From Trebonia sp963734665 (lineage in GTDB: Bacteria > Actinomycetota > Actinomycetes > Streptosporangiales > Streptosporangiaceae), in assembly GCA_963734665.1 (NCBI GenBank), contig CAVTIR010000016.1, positions 124,001-188,000 of the forward strand: 64,000 nt of DNA. Direction: 5' to 3'. The position numbers and the translations under genes are program-made. Below the pieces are notes generated by a model, which saw only the letters and a list, made by a program, of their open reading frames with translations, made no database searches and was not told where the DNA came from. Within the stretch, counting starts at the first letter, position 1; every line of letters begins with the position of its first letter. This document shows, piece by piece, positions 42,745-51,062 of this stretch.

Positions 42745-42781
42745 CTAAGCCAGTCGCGGGAAATCGCCGCGACTGGCTTAG
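42745..42781 (+). terminator. Strong terminator hairpin after the MFS gene
   Basis: CTAAGCCAGTCGCGG and CCGCGACTGGCTTAG are 15-bp perfect arms with a 7-nt loop. No T-tract follows, as is frequent in actinobacteria. It can also stop the opposite strand. Confidence 0.75.
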
Positions 42782-42805
42782 GCGTATTACAAGGCGGCTC
42801 TAGGT

Positions 42806-42922
42806 CTAAGGGAGATCAAACTCGCCGTTGTGCGCCCCAGCCAAGAAGGCCTTCCACTCGGGGTACGAGAACGACAACACAGGTCCTGACGGGTCTTGCG
42901 GGTGACCGGGCGGTCCTCGGTC
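42806..42922 (-). pseudogene. C-terminal fragment of a DUF397 protein
   Basis: The end GPVLSFSYPEWKAFLAGAHN, then GEFDLP and a stop, is the DUF397 tail (SKDPDGPVLTFTPAEWRAFL). The N-terminal half is frameshifted out just upstream (SKDP appears as HPQDPS). DUF397 genes usually sit beside an XRE regulator in actinobacteria; none is present here. Confidence 0.6.
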
Positions 42923-43035
42923 CGGCCGCAGGCCAGGGCGTACGCTGGGCCTAATACATGGCGGCCGGGCACGGGGGTGCCTGCGGGGGATGTCAGCGGC
43001 ACGACCCGGCCGAGTTGAGGCACCGGGGGGTAGGA

Positions 43036-44454
43036 ATGGGCAAGGTTTCGCCGGGTGTGCTGTCGGCACCGCACCAGGTGCTGACGTCGGAGGAGTGGCA
43101 TCAACTGGGTCGTAAGCGGCGCAAATTCGTGCCCCGGTCCAGCCACGCCGACTGGGCACCGCCGTCGGGCCGACCGGACCCGGTCAGCATCCTCGAAGAG
43201 CAGGCCAAGGAGCGGGTGCCGGACCTGGTGCCGATCCGGCACGGCCGGATGTCCGCCTCGCCGTTCGCCTACTTCCGCGGTGCGGCCGCGCCGATGGCCT
43301 GGGATCTCGGTCACCTGCCCGGCACCGACATCCGGGTGCAGTGCTGCGGTGACGCGCACCTGCTCAACTTCGGCATGTTCGGCGCGCACGACCGGCGACT
43401 GGTATTCGACGTGAACGACTTCGACGAGACGCTACCGGGCCCGTTCGAGTGGGACGTCAAGCGGCTGGCCGCGAGCGTAGCCGTGGCCGCCCGGGACAAC
43501 GGCTTCGATACCCGGGCCGAGCGCACCGCGGCCCGGCGGTGCGCGCATGTGTACCGCACTGAGATGACGAACTTCGCCCAGATGCGGTTCCTCGACGTGT
43601 GGTATTCCCGGATCGACGTCGATCAGGTGTGCCAGTTGTTCGACGCGGTCCAGTCGCGCGAGGCCATCCGGCGGCGCAATGAAGACGTGCACAAGGCCTA
43701 CCGGCATACGAGCATGCAGGCCCTGGACAAGCTCTGCCACCTGGTCGACGGGCAGTACCGGATCAAGCCGGAGCCGCCGGTGGTGGTCCGCTTCGGCATC
43801 GAGCACGAGCCGGCCATCGCCGATGAGCTGCGCGGCGTGGTCGACCGGTACCGGGAGACGCTGCAGGCGGACCGCCGCGAGGTGCTGCGCCGCTACTATT
43901 TCGGCGATTTCGCCCGCAAGGTGGTCGGTGTCGGCTCGGTCGGCACCGAGGCGTTCATCTTCCTGCTGCTCGGCGACCGGCCGGACGAGCCGCTGTTCCT
44001 GCAGCTCAAGGAGGCGCAGGAATCGGTGCTTGCCCCGTTCGCCGGGCCGAGCGAGTACAAGCACCAAGGGGAGCGGGTGGTCCGCGGGCAGAGGCTGATG
44101 CAGGCCGCCGGTGATCCGTTCCTGGGCTGGACCAGCGGGCTGCAGGTGGATGGCGCCGGGCCCAAGGAGTACTACGTCCGGCAACTCCGCGACATGAAGG
44201 GCGCGATGAACGTGCCGGCCATGGACCCGCCGCAGCTCACCTACTACGCGGGGCTGTGCGGCTGGGCGCTGGCCCGGTCGCACGCCCGGACCGGTCGGGC
44301 CGCGATGATCTCCGGCTACCTGGGCTCCAGCGACCAGTTCGACCTGGCCATCGAGGAGTTCGCGGTCGCCTACGCGGAACAAAACCAGCTTGACTACCAG
44401 CGGCTGCTCAACGCGATCGAGTCCCGGCGGCTGCCCGCCATAGCAGGTCTTTGA
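43036..44454 (+). CDS. DUF2252 family protein
   Basis: 472 residues from the ATG at 43036 (GGGGGG-TAGGA ribosome site); an upstream ATG at 42958 has no support. Family hallmarks: SPFAYFRGAAAPMAWDL, CGDAHLLNFGMF, VFDVNDFDETLPGPFEWDVKRLAAS, GVGSVGTEAFIFLL, and WALARSHARTG. The family resembles aminoglycoside-kinase-like phosphotransferases; no activity is established. Monocistronic. Confidence 0.9.
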   Translation: MGKVSPGVLSAPHQVLTSEEWHQLGRKRRKFVPRSSHADWAPPSGRPDPVSILEEQAKERVPDLVPIRHGRMSASPFAYFRGAAAPMAWDLGHLPGTDIRVQCCGDAHLLNFGMFGAHDRRLVFDVNDFDETLPGPFEWDVKRLAASVAVAARDNGFDTRAERTAARRCAHVYRTEMTNFAQMRFLDVWYSRIDVDQVCQLFDAVQSREAIRRRNEDVHKAYRHTSMQALDKLCHLVDGQYRIKPEPPVVVRFGIEHEPAIADELRGVVDRYRETLQADRREVLRRYYFGDFARKVVGVGSVGTEAFIFLLLGDRPDEPLFLQLKEAQESVLAPFAGPSEYKHQGERVVRGQRLMQAAGDPFLGWTSGLQVDGAGPKEYYVRQLRDMKGAMNVPAMDPPQLTYYAGLCGWALARSHARTGRAAMISGYLGSSDQFDLAIEEFAVAYAEQNQLDYQRLLNAIESRRLPAIAGL

Positions 44455-44595
44455 CCGCAGAACGCCCCTCAGTTGGCTGGCCCGCCGCTTCCCGGAAGCA
44501 GATGCGGGTGACCATCTGTGAACCAGAGCCCGGCATCGTTGCCTTCTGCGTCGGACGCCGGGTCGTGGCGACGCAGGGACTACTAGATGACTTAG

Positions 44596-45126
44596 TTACT
44601 TGGCTCGGACAGGGAGTGTCTCGATGACACCCTGCGCGGCGCTGAGCAACTCTTCGGGATCGGCGGGCTCGTTCACTGCCGCTTCCAGGCGCTTATGCAG
44701 CTCCGCATAGAGGGCGGCGCTGCGCTGGGCGTACCACTTCGCGCCCATGGCGAGAAGCGCATTCCTGCCCTCCGGAATACGGATGCCGTCGGACTTGGAA
44801 GTGATCACGAGGTTCTCGGCCGCCGCGAAAACTACTTCTCGGCCCGTAAAGCATCCAGCGAGGAAGTCGTTGAACTTGTCTTCGGTCTCGAACCTGGCTT
44901 CTTCAACTTCCTGTTCGGCCTCGGGAGCGACGGGAACGTAGGCCCAGAGGGAGCGAGTCCCGGCCGTAGTGATGAGGGTGAAGATGACGGGCCGACCGTC
45001 TAGGCGATAGCTGCCGCAGATCGGGAACTCGTACTTGTCCCAGACATCGACGCCCTCAGCCGTCAGCACAGGGTGCCACGGCGGCTGGCCAGCGCGCACT
45101 AGCATGTCTAGGTTCATTGTTCTCAT
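44596..45126 (-). CDS. Hypothetical protein (176 aa)
   Basis: It begins MRTMNLDMLVRAGQPPWHPVL. The ATG at 45117 has the better ribosome site (AAGGG, 9 nt upstream). A strand-rich N-terminal half (FPICGSYRLDGRPVIFTLIT) and helical acidic C-terminus. No family recognised. It overlaps the upstream gene by ATGA and reads as the second gene of a pair just outside the integrative element. Confidence 0.6.
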   Translation of the reverse strand: MRTMNLDMLVRAGQPPWHPVLTAEGVDVWDKYEFPICGSYRLDGRPVIFTLITTAGTRSLWAYVPVAPEAEQEVEEARFETEDKFNDFLAGCFTGREVVFAAAENLVITSKSDGIRIPEGRNALLAMGAKWYAQRSAALYAELHKRLEAAVNEPADPEELLSAAQGVIETLPVRAK

Positions 45127-45569
45127 CCCTTGTCTTCAGTAAAGCACGCCGCGAAGGCCCTCCGCACGTGTGGTGGCCACGCAGGATCCGGCTCATCGAG
45201 GGGGGTGGCGGCTGGCCATACGACAGAAACGTGGCCGTTGCCCTCGCCCTTCCGGCCGCACGTGTGGATCACCGCAAAGCCCGCGCTCCGGACTTCTCCA
45301 GCCGTGGTGTAGCGGATACCTGCCCGCTCAACGTCAGAAGGATGGGCAGGACGCCCTCCGTTTCGACGCATGCAAGCCTCAACCGTGGTCAGTCGGCCGC
45401 GCATCACGGACAGCTCGACTTCCATCACTTCTGGCCGCGGTGCGTTGTTGTACTGGCCTCTCTGGCTGGTGTGGTGGGTGAGAATCTCATCGTCCGCGAT
45501 GCACTGGCCTCCGTTGAGGTCTGTGGGGCATGCGTACTTACGCACCCACGTTGGCGGTGACTCCGGCAT
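45123..45569 (-). CDS. Hypothetical protein (148 aa)
   Basis: MPESPPTWVRKYACPTDLNG at the N-terminus, later VIHTCGRKGEGNGHVSVVWPAATPLDEP. Three Cys are present but no clear zinc motif. It overlaps the next gene by ATGA. No family recognised; the start is uncertain. Confidence 0.5.
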   Translation of the reverse strand: MPESPPTWVRKYACPTDLNGGQCIADDEILTHHTSQRGQYNNAPRPEVMEVELSVMRGRLTTVEACMRRNGGRPAHPSDVERAGIRYTTAGEVRSAGFAVIHTCGRKGEGNGHVSVVWPAATPLDEPDPAWPPHVRRAFAACFTEDKG

Positions 45570-45795
45570 GTGGTCAGATTACAGATTGTTACTAGTTTTA
45601 GTGGCCAGGTGCTGTTAAGTCCCACCTTCGGGCTGGGGATGACGCTGCCCGGCTCCCTGCGGTCGCCCCGAGCCGACAATCGAGGTCGCGAGGAAGCGCG
45701 GTGTGCCATGTGACTACGGATCAAGGGGTTGCTGGCGGTCGGCGGACGCGGTTTGGCGTCGACAGCGCCTGGAGTGTCGTAGACTAAGCACCGCG

Positions 45796-45837
45796 CCTGC
45801 GCTCGTAGCTCAACGGATAGAGCATTTGACTACGGAT
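45796..45837 (+). repeat. Left attachment repeat (attL): 5' half of tRNA-Arg
   Basis: 42 bp identical to 50078-50119, ending in the anticodon loop (TTTGACTACGGAT). It is the original 5' half of the chromosomal tRNA, cut off from its 3' half by the insertion. Direct orientation relative to the right copy. Confidence 0.85.
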
Positions 45838-45900
45838 AGATGTTCGATCTTCGCTGTGCTGACCTGCGAAAACCCTGATCACCCATCGACGGTGTGCGCC

Positions 45901-45912
45901 GAATCAAACGCT
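45901..45912 (+). repeat. Arm-site candidate GAATCAAACGCT, left
   Basis: The same 12-mer lies at 49998-50009 in the same orientation. The two copies sit 63 and 68 bp inside the att repeats. On the circular form they would flank the core on both sides, as integrase arm sites do. Confidence 0.5.
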
Positions 45913-45981
45913 TAAAATTCAGGGGTTGCGGGCCAGGTTTTGGGGTTGTCCTCCTCTTCGACAGAGGGGACAGAGGACCCG

Positions 45982-46396
45982 ATGAAGCGACTTCCCGTCA
46001 AGCACGATGAGCCACCGGCGCGCCCGATCACCTTCCATGCCGCAGAGAACCTAGGCGCGTTCGACCTAGCACGCCTCTGGGCTGATAGCACAGCGTGGGA
46101 ACTGGTCGGCCGAACCCAGTACGACGAACTCGCCGAACTCGCGGTCATGTCCGCGCTCGCCGCAGTGGCTACGCCGCTGGCAGCCAGATCGCCATTCACG
46201 GTGCGATCCTCGCGGGTGCCCGCCCGGAAGCCGTCGCCGGCGCGCTCGGCGAGAGCGTCGAATCGCGTTTGAACGCTGGCGTGAGTGGGCGGTAAGCCAG
46301 CGAGACAACATCGTCGGCGACAAGCCAGGTGTCACGGCAGAGGATTACGAACACGGTCGCGCGTCGATTCGCGGCTCTCGGCATCCGCAGAAATGA
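45982..46396 (+). pseudogene. Frameshifted hypothetical gene inside the integrative element
   Basis: Starts at ATG 45982 after GAGGGG/AGAGG. It reads AENLGAFDLARLWADSTAWELVGRTQYDEL, then continues two frames away as SGYAAGSQIAIHGAILAGAR, and in a third frame as AFERWREWAVSQRDNIVGDK to the TGA at 46394-46396. Together these resemble one actinobacterial element-borne protein with at least two indels. Confidence 0.5.
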
Positions 46397-46763
46397 TCTT
46401 GATGGAGAAGGAAGCGATCTTCCCGACCGACGTTGAGACCTCGAAAGACTTCGCCCTGATCTTGTATGCAGCGAAGCAGACGATGCTCAGCGCGGAGAGG
46501 ATCAGAACACCAACGGCAACGAGACTCATCATGAACCCAAGTTGAGCCCCGTTTGGCAGCACATATCCGCTCAGCAAGCGCCGATCTGTAGATAACGTCG
46601 AAGTTATCCACAGATCCACAGGCGAAGTCTGCTCGATGTCTAGATGGGTGGCATACGCGTTATACGCCCGCCTTCGAGCTTCTTCGGAGTCATGGCGCGC
46701 TTGCGCGGTCGCGGTGATGATCTCGCGGACGGGAATTCCTTCGGGCGAGGCGGCTGAAAGCAT
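46332..46763 (-). CDS. Single-helix membrane protein in low-GC cargo
   Basis: 143 residues. N-terminal soluble part (REIITATAQARHDSEEARRRAYNAYATHLD), then one membrane helix (GFMMSLVAVGVLILSALSIVCFAAYKI), then a short tail. Codon use and local base composition are much less G+C-rich than in neighbours, implying recent transfer. Its 3' end overlaps the decayed gene on the other strand. No family recognised. Membrane-anchored small proteins in such elements can be defence effectors. Confidence 0.55.
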   Translation of the reverse strand: MLSAASPEGIPVREIITATAQARHDSEEARRRAYNAYATHLDIEQTSPVDLWITSTLSTDRRLLSGYVLPNGAQLGFMMSLVAVGVLILSALSIVCFAAYKIRAKSFEVSTSVGKIASFSIKIISADAESRESTRDRVRNPLP

Positions 46764-46797
46764 GGCCCAGAGGATTTCCTCTTTAAGGATAGCTGCG

Positions 46798-46980
46798 CTA
46801 CGAAATACCCTGAGTACTCTGCGCCTCCAATCTTTCGCGCAGGAACTGATATATCGATTCCGCCTCGTCGTCAGCGCAGTGCTGCCAAAATATGCCGCGC
46901 TCGGACACTTGAGTGAATACTATCTCTCTAAAGGCGTCGCCTCTGCTTGATTTTGAGTCAGCCTTAAAGAAGAAAATCAA
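46798..46980 (-). CDS. Possible small protein in the low-GC cargo
   Basis: 60 codons from a TTG with AGGA just upstream; ends REIVFTQVSERGIFWQHCADDEAESIYQFLRERLE. The same frame stays open about 85 nt further upstream but has no start, so it may be the tail of a broken gene. AT-rich relative to flanks. Confidence 0.3.
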   Translation of the reverse strand: MIFFFKADSKSSRGDAFREIVFTQVSERGIFWQHCADDEAESIYQFLRERLEAQSTQGIS

Positions 46981-47066
46981 ATTTCCTGTCGCAGGCGAAA
47001 CTGGAAAATCCGCCGCATCTACCTGGACAACTGTCAGGAGGTTGCGGACACGTGATTTCAGCGGCC

Positions 47067-47669
47067 TTATTCCACGTTGGTTTCAAGGCGCAAAACAAGA
47101 TCGGCGAGATTGGCGAGATTCGTTGAAACAAAGTAAACATAACGCTTGCCATCTTTAATATTCTTGCGGACGAGGTTCCCTGTAGTCGCATCTGAGACGT
47201 CAGGCTTCAAATCAGGCGTCACTAGCCAGACTTCTCTTACCGCGGTAGAGGTCTCTATGTTCCATATCATTGAATTCGTAAGAATGATACCACGCTTTAT
47301 AAGAGCGCCTATCTCGGTTGATCCGTACCCTGGGGCAGCAGGGACATACTTTGAGGCAAATGTATGTATGCTGGAGGCGAGGCCGATGGCACGTTCAGCT
47401 TGCAGGAGCCTTGTCGCCGCGTCTTCGGCAGTAAGGTAATTGGTCTCCCAGAGGATACTATCGCTGATTTCATAGACACTTTGAAGGGCGCCCCGAAGCT
47501 CGCTAACTTTCATATCGGATCTCATCCAGACCCACAATGCAAAGACGAATGAAAGCACACCAAGGATGCCACTTACTATACTTATCCAATCGATGAAGTT
47601 CAATTCAACCTCGCCTTCGCTGTGCTGCGACGACGGGGTTCTACAGTAGGTATCCTCTGGACCGTGCAA
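47067..47669 (-). CDS. Membrane-anchored protein of unknown function in low-GC cargo
   Basis: Up to 200 residues; the TTG at about 47603 (LNFIDWIS) with GAGG upstream is a likely true start. One N-terminal membrane helix (IVSGILGVLSFVFALWVWM), then a cytoplasmic helical domain with EVWLVTPDLKPDVSDATTGN and a basic KNIKDGKRYVYFVS strand near the C-terminus. The base composition is visibly lower in G+C. No family assigned; the VTPDL...GKRYVYF pattern suggests a ligand-sensing or nucleotide-related fold. Defence effector is speculative. Confidence 0.6.
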   Translation of the reverse strand: MHGPEDTYCRTPSSQHSEGEVELNFIDWISIVSGILGVLSFVFALWVWMRSDMKVSELRGALQSVYEISDSILWETNYLTAEDAATRLLQAERAIGLASSIHTFASKYVPAAPGYGSTEIGALIKRGIILTNSMIWNIETSTAVREVWLVTPDLKPDVSDATTGNLVRKNIKDGKRYVYFVSTNLANLADLVLRLETNVE

Positions 47670-47725
47670 GCGATCCTCGCGAAGCAGGGCTGAAGGTGGA
47701 AGTGGAGGCGATTTCAGATCTGCCG

Positions 47726-48036
47726 ATGCTCAACGACATCGATGCCGACTACTCACCCCAGTACGTCAAGCTCGCCCGCATCCTCCGCGACAAGATCAAG
47801 TCCGGCAGAACTCGGCCGCTTTGCCACCCTGCCCGCCTCCGACCTGGCCACCGAGTACGACGTGTCCGCCCCGGTCGCCTACGCGGCGCTTGGAGATGCT
47901 CGCTGCCAACCGCTACGTCGGACGCCCGGACGGTCACCGTTTCTACCGCGTCACCTGGAACGCCGGGCATCCGGCACGCGCAGGCCGACCGATGAGCCCC
48001 GCATGTCGAGGGCGGGACGGTGCTGCATCACTCTGA
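47726..48036 (+). pseudogene. Frameshifted GntR-type regulator
   Basis: Three frames in turn give ADYSPQYVKLARILRDKIKSG, then TLPASDLATEYDVSAPVAYAAL, then LEMLAANRYVGRPDGHRFYRV: one winged-helix regulator of integrative elements with two indels. The first ATG is at 47726. Decayed, so the element has probably lost its own control. Confidence 0.6.
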
Positions 48037-48047
48037 CCGTTCACGCC

Positions 48048-48314
48048 ATGCTCAGCGCCAGGCCGGTGCACCTGACGCTATCGGCCCGAGAGGACCCGGC
48101 ATCGGGAACTTGGCGCTACAACCTCGCCGACGCCACCGACAAGCGCGCCCACTACGGACGCATCACGGGGATGACCGGCCACATGGATGCGCTCAGATAC
48201 GCGGCGCGCGTCTGCGCCGCCGGGTACCAGCCAGGAACTCCCGAACGACGCCTACTTGAACAGTTCGCCGAGTCCACCGAGGGCCAGTGCAGCCCCGATC
48301 CCGCCATAGCTTAG
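48048..48314 (+). CDS. Small hypothetical protein of the integrative element
   Basis: 88 residues from the ATG at 48048: MLSARPVHLTLSAREDPASG, WRYNLADATDKRAHYGRITG, and a helical tail. It is the type of short gene found after a regulator in actinobacterial integrative elements. No family recognised. Confidence 0.4.
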   Translation: MLSARPVHLTLSAREDPASGTWRYNLADATDKRAHYGRITGMTGHMDALRYAARVCAAGYQPGTPERRLLEQFAESTEGQCSPDPAIA

Positions 48315-48511
48315 AGTGCCAGACCGTGCAAGAAAACACCGGCCATAGCCGTAAGTAATTCCACCTAAAACGCAGTGCGGTACAGGTGAGGCTAGGGCGC
48401 GCGCAAGTAGTGTGGGCCCCGTGAGCGAGTCAACGCGACTCGCCGCAAACAAGCAGAGCGGCCAAGCGTCAGCCTAGCCGCCCTGCCTCACCAGTAAGCC
48501 GGTACGCCGTG

Positions 48512-48679
48512 CTATGGGGATACCTTCAGCACCACGCACCTGGCCGGGCCGTCGGTGGTCACGTTGCGACCGTTACCGCCGCCACTGGCTGCCGTAGCCA
48601 ATGCGGCTACGGCAGCCAACCCGGCAACCACTAGGCGGAGCCATGAAAACGACCCCGCCCTTTTTCTCTGACGCGACAT
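48512..48679 (-). CDS. Small predicted membrane or secreted protein (55 aa)
   Basis: From the ATG at 48679 with GGAGGTG ideally placed. Basic head (MSRQRKRAG), one hydrophobic helix (WLRLVVAGLAAVAALATAA), then a short tail with one Cys. A signal peptide or single-span anchor is likely. Confidence 0.5.
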   Translation of the reverse strand: MSRQRKRAGSFSWLRLVVAGLAAVAALATAASGGGNGRNVTTDGPARCVVLKVSP

Positions 48680-48869
48680 CAGCACCTCCGCTGAAGCCGT
48701 TTCCTTCGGCACGGGGCGGATGCCCCGCACGCCGCCGCTGGGCGGCGGTACCGGTCGCCCAGACGCAACGCGAGAAACCCAGGACCGGAACCACAGCCCT
48801 GCGAAGCCCAACATACGGATTGGCTCGCGGCCAAGGGGCGTAGAGGAAGAAGATCCGCAGTTCTACCTA

Positions 48870-49916
48870 TCACTTCTGCAATGTCGTGACATTCACTTCT
48901 GCAGTGGTCAGATGCGGTCGCCGGACTAGGCGGGCGTGGGCGTTGTGGGCGCGAGCGATGCCGCGTTGCTCGGTGTACTCGCGGACCATGTCGTAGGTCT
49001 TCCAGCCCGTGATGTGCATGAGGTCGTCGGTGGAGCCGCCCGCCGCTAGCCAGCTGTCGGCGAACGAGCGGCGGAAGCGGTGCGGGTGGACGTTCTGGAT
49101 GCCCGCTTGCTCGCCCCGGCGCCCAACCATGTCGCGGACACCCGAGTCCGTCATGCGCGCGGTGTTGTGGCCCTGGACGCCGAGCCAGAGCCACGGAGAC
49201 GACGCCTGAGGGTGCCGGGCGCGCGCTCGGATGTACTTGTCCAGGGCTGCGGCGGCCTTCTTGCCGATCGGTACCCAGGTCTCGTCGCCGCCCTTGAGGC
49301 GGATGCGGAGTCGGCGCTGGGTCAGGAAGACATCGTTCACTGTCTCGTCGTCGGGGTCGTAGCGCAGACCCGCCAAGCCGGACACCCGTATGCCGGTGTC
49401 GATGAAGATGCGCATGATCGCGGTGTCTCGTCGGTCCACGAACGATGACCCCGAGCACGTCTTGAGCAGCTTCGCGAGTTCCTCGTCGGTGAAGAACGCC
49501 TTCGCCTTCTTGGTGACCTTCGGCGCTTCGACGCGATCCATCGGGTTGGGGTTCTCGCGCTCGCCTTCGCTGGCGAGCCAGCCGAAGAACACGCGGATGT
49601 TCCGGAAGTGGTGCGCCGCGGACACGGCCGACGTCCGCTGTTCCTCGTGCAGCAGGTACGCGCGGATGTGCGGCGCGTCGACGCCTTCGACGTCGGCGGG
49701 CATGTCGTGCTCTGCCAGGAACCGGCAGAGCGACCGAACCGAGTCGATGTACCCGCGAACGGTCTGCGGGCTCTTGGCAGCAGCCTCAAGCGCGAGTTGC
49801 CACGACGCGATGAAGGTAGTGAGCGGCGGCCCGGACTGGGCGGCCTTGGCGCGCTGGGCGCGAGAGCGGCGCGCTTCGCGCATGCTGGTCACGGAAGAGG
49901 TGGCGTCGGATGACAT
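48870..49916 (-). CDS. Tyrosine recombinase (integrase) of the tRNA-Arg element
   Basis: 348 residues from the ATG at 49916 (GGGAGGA upstream). The N-terminal SAM-like core-binding domain (SPQTVRGYIDSVRSLCRFLAEHDMP) is followed by the catalytic domain: first Arg in DTGIRVSGLAGLR, HPHRFRRSFAD (H-x-x-R), a Trp in TGWKTYDM at the usual second-His place, and the nucleophile in MVREYTEQRG. The His-to-Trp change is common in XerC/D relatives. It sits 160 bp from the right att repeat and is oriented away from the tRNA, so it is most likely the recombinase that inserted the element. Confidence 0.92.
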   Translation of the reverse strand: MSSDATSSVTSMREARRSRAQRAKAAQSGPPLTTFIASWQLALEAAAKSPQTVRGYIDSVRSLCRFLAEHDMPADVEGVDAPHIRAYLLHEEQRTSAVSAAHHFRNIRVFFGWLASEGERENPNPMDRVEAPKVTKKAKAFFTDEELAKLLKTCSGSSFVDRRDTAIMRIFIDTGIRVSGLAGLRYDPDDETVNDVFLTQRRLRIRLKGGDETWVPIGKKAAAALDKYIRARARHPQASSPWLWLGVQGHNTARMTDSGVRDMVGRRGEQAGIQNVHPHRFRRSFADSWLAAGGSTDDLMHITGWKTYDMVREYTEQRGIARAHNAHARLVRRPHLTTAEVNVTTLQK

Positions 49917-49997
49917 GGGTTCCTCCCGGTCACCGGTGCGAACCGCGCCCGCCATGCCGTACCCTTGACAGGTACCGCACGGCCCGTGCTGGGCGAC

Positions 49998-50009
49998 GAA
50001 TCAAACGCT
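49998..50009 (+). repeat. Arm-site candidate GAATCAAACGCT, right
   Basis: Same 12-mer and orientation as at 45901. Between the integrase start and the right att repeat. See the left copy for geometry. Confidence 0.5.
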
Positions 50010-50027
50010 CAATCCACGCTGTGCTTG

Positions 50028-50044
50028 TGTGGTAATGTACCACA
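50028..50044. promoter_or_regulatory. Palindrome between the integrase and tRNA genes
   Basis: TGTGGTA-ATG-TACCACA: perfect 7-bp arms. It could be an operator for integrase expression or an excision-factor site. This interval must also hold the promoter of the tRNA. Confidence 0.4.
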
Positions 50045-50077
50045 TGCCTGCATAACCGCAGGTAGGACAACTAAAGA

Positions 50078-50119
50078 CCTGCGCTCGTAGCTCAACGGAT
50101 AGAGCATTTGACTACGGAT
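50078..50119 (+). repeat. Right attachment repeat (attR)
   Basis: 42 bp identical to 45796-45837. It overlaps the first 39 bases of the intact tRNA-Arg gene and ends in its anticodon loop. Confidence 0.85.
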
Positions 50120-50153
50120 CAAAAGGTTGGGGGTTCGAGTCCCTCCGAGCGCG
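50081..50153 (+). tRNA. tRNA-Arg(ACG)
   Basis: 73 nt cloverleaf. The acceptor stem GCGCTCG pairs with CGAGCGC. The anticodon stem TTTGA/TCAAA holds the loop CTACGGA with anticodon ACG. The T arm GGGGG-TTCGAGT-CCCTC is present, and CCA is not encoded. A truncated 5' half lies at 45799-45837. The intact gene therefore combines an element-derived 5' half with the chromosomal 3' half. Confidence 0.95.
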
Positions 50154-50168
50154 CTCGTTGAGACAGCG

Positions 50169-50215
50169 ACGAACTAGGCCCTGACCAGCAACCTACTGGT
50201 CAGGGCCTAGTTCGT
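50169..50215 (+). terminator. Terminator hairpin after tRNA-Arg
   Basis: A perfect inverted repeat with 20-bp arms (ACGAACTAGGCCCTGACCAG and its complement), 7-nt loop, 16 bp past the tRNA. Confidence 0.75.
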
Positions 50216-50272
50216 TGGCGAGGTGAGAGTAGGCGGTCACAAGCGTGTGACCGGCCGACAGGTCACAAAAGG

Positions 50273-50655
50273 TCACACGGGGTTGTGAACTGCGTTGAGC
50301 GCGCCGAGCGCTGCACTCAGGGATTCGGGCCGGACGGCCGTGTAGCTGGCGACGTTCACGGCCACCGTGTGACCGCACCACGCCGCGCGGATGTGATCGG
50401 GAACGCCAGCGTCAGCCATTAGCGTGTTCGCGGTCGCGCGGCTGTTCCGCAAGGTGATGCGGTCGATACCGGCGCTCTCGGTTGTTGGGCAATAAGAGGC
50501 GGACACGTATGTAGAGTCCATGGTGGAGCGGCACCGCAGGTACGCGCGAAAGCGCACGCTCGGTTGGAAGCCGCACGGGTCTACCGGGAGTTCGCTCGCG
50601 GCGTAGGCCTGACGGTTGAGCGTGATTATCGAGTTCGGTCGGCTTAGCGCGGCCG
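50273..50655 (-). pseudogene. Broken second integrase on the 3' side of tRNA-Arg
   Basis: The minus strand holds the catalytic end of a phage-type tyrosine recombinase: ITLRNSRATANTLMADAGVP (second Arg box), WCGHTVAVNVASYTAVRPES (His and Tyr nucleophile), and ALGALNAVHNPV. Upstream the frame continues with LNRQAYAASELPVDPCGF but its N-terminal part is frameshifted (MNQTLGVRSDVSG at about 50770 in another frame). Not similar in sequence to the integrase at 48870. Confidence 0.65.
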
Positions 50656-50757
50656 ACGTCGGCCAGGTTGCCAGGCACCATGCGAACGCCAGGCCATACG
50701 AACGTACCGGGCTCGATCGTGCGCCAAGCTAGACCAGAGACGTCAGAGCGGACGCCG

Positions 50758-50769
50758 AGCGTTTGATTC
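50758..50769 (-). repeat. Third copy of GAATCAAACGCT, inverted and outside the element
   Basis: AGCGTTTGATTC at 50758-50769 is the reverse complement of the arm-site candidate, next to the start of the broken second integrase. Confidence 0.45.
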
Positions 50770-51062
50770 ATGCTCAAATGCGGTGCGCTTCGCAGCACGT
50801 CAGCGCGCCGCGTGTCACCGCGTGTCACTCACCAACGGGTCACTCCGAGCGGCTCGACATTGCGGGGGCGGCAACGTCGCCGCCGTTGCTCTAGGCCGCT
50901 TGACCGTCGCCGACGACCAGCGGGTGTCATCGAGCGGCGTGCGGTGGCCTACGGCGCGTTCTAGCCGCTCGACCGCGCCGAGCGCGGCCATGTCGCCGAC
51001 CCCGGACAATCGCGTCTCTTAGATGACGGTCCCATGCTGGCTGGGGCTGCACACCGTGGCGA

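Noticed and set aside
45796..50119. A full conjugative element (AICE)
   Set aside because: No replication initiator, FtsK/Tra translocase or spread genes are visible; only an integrase, a decayed regulator and cargo remain.
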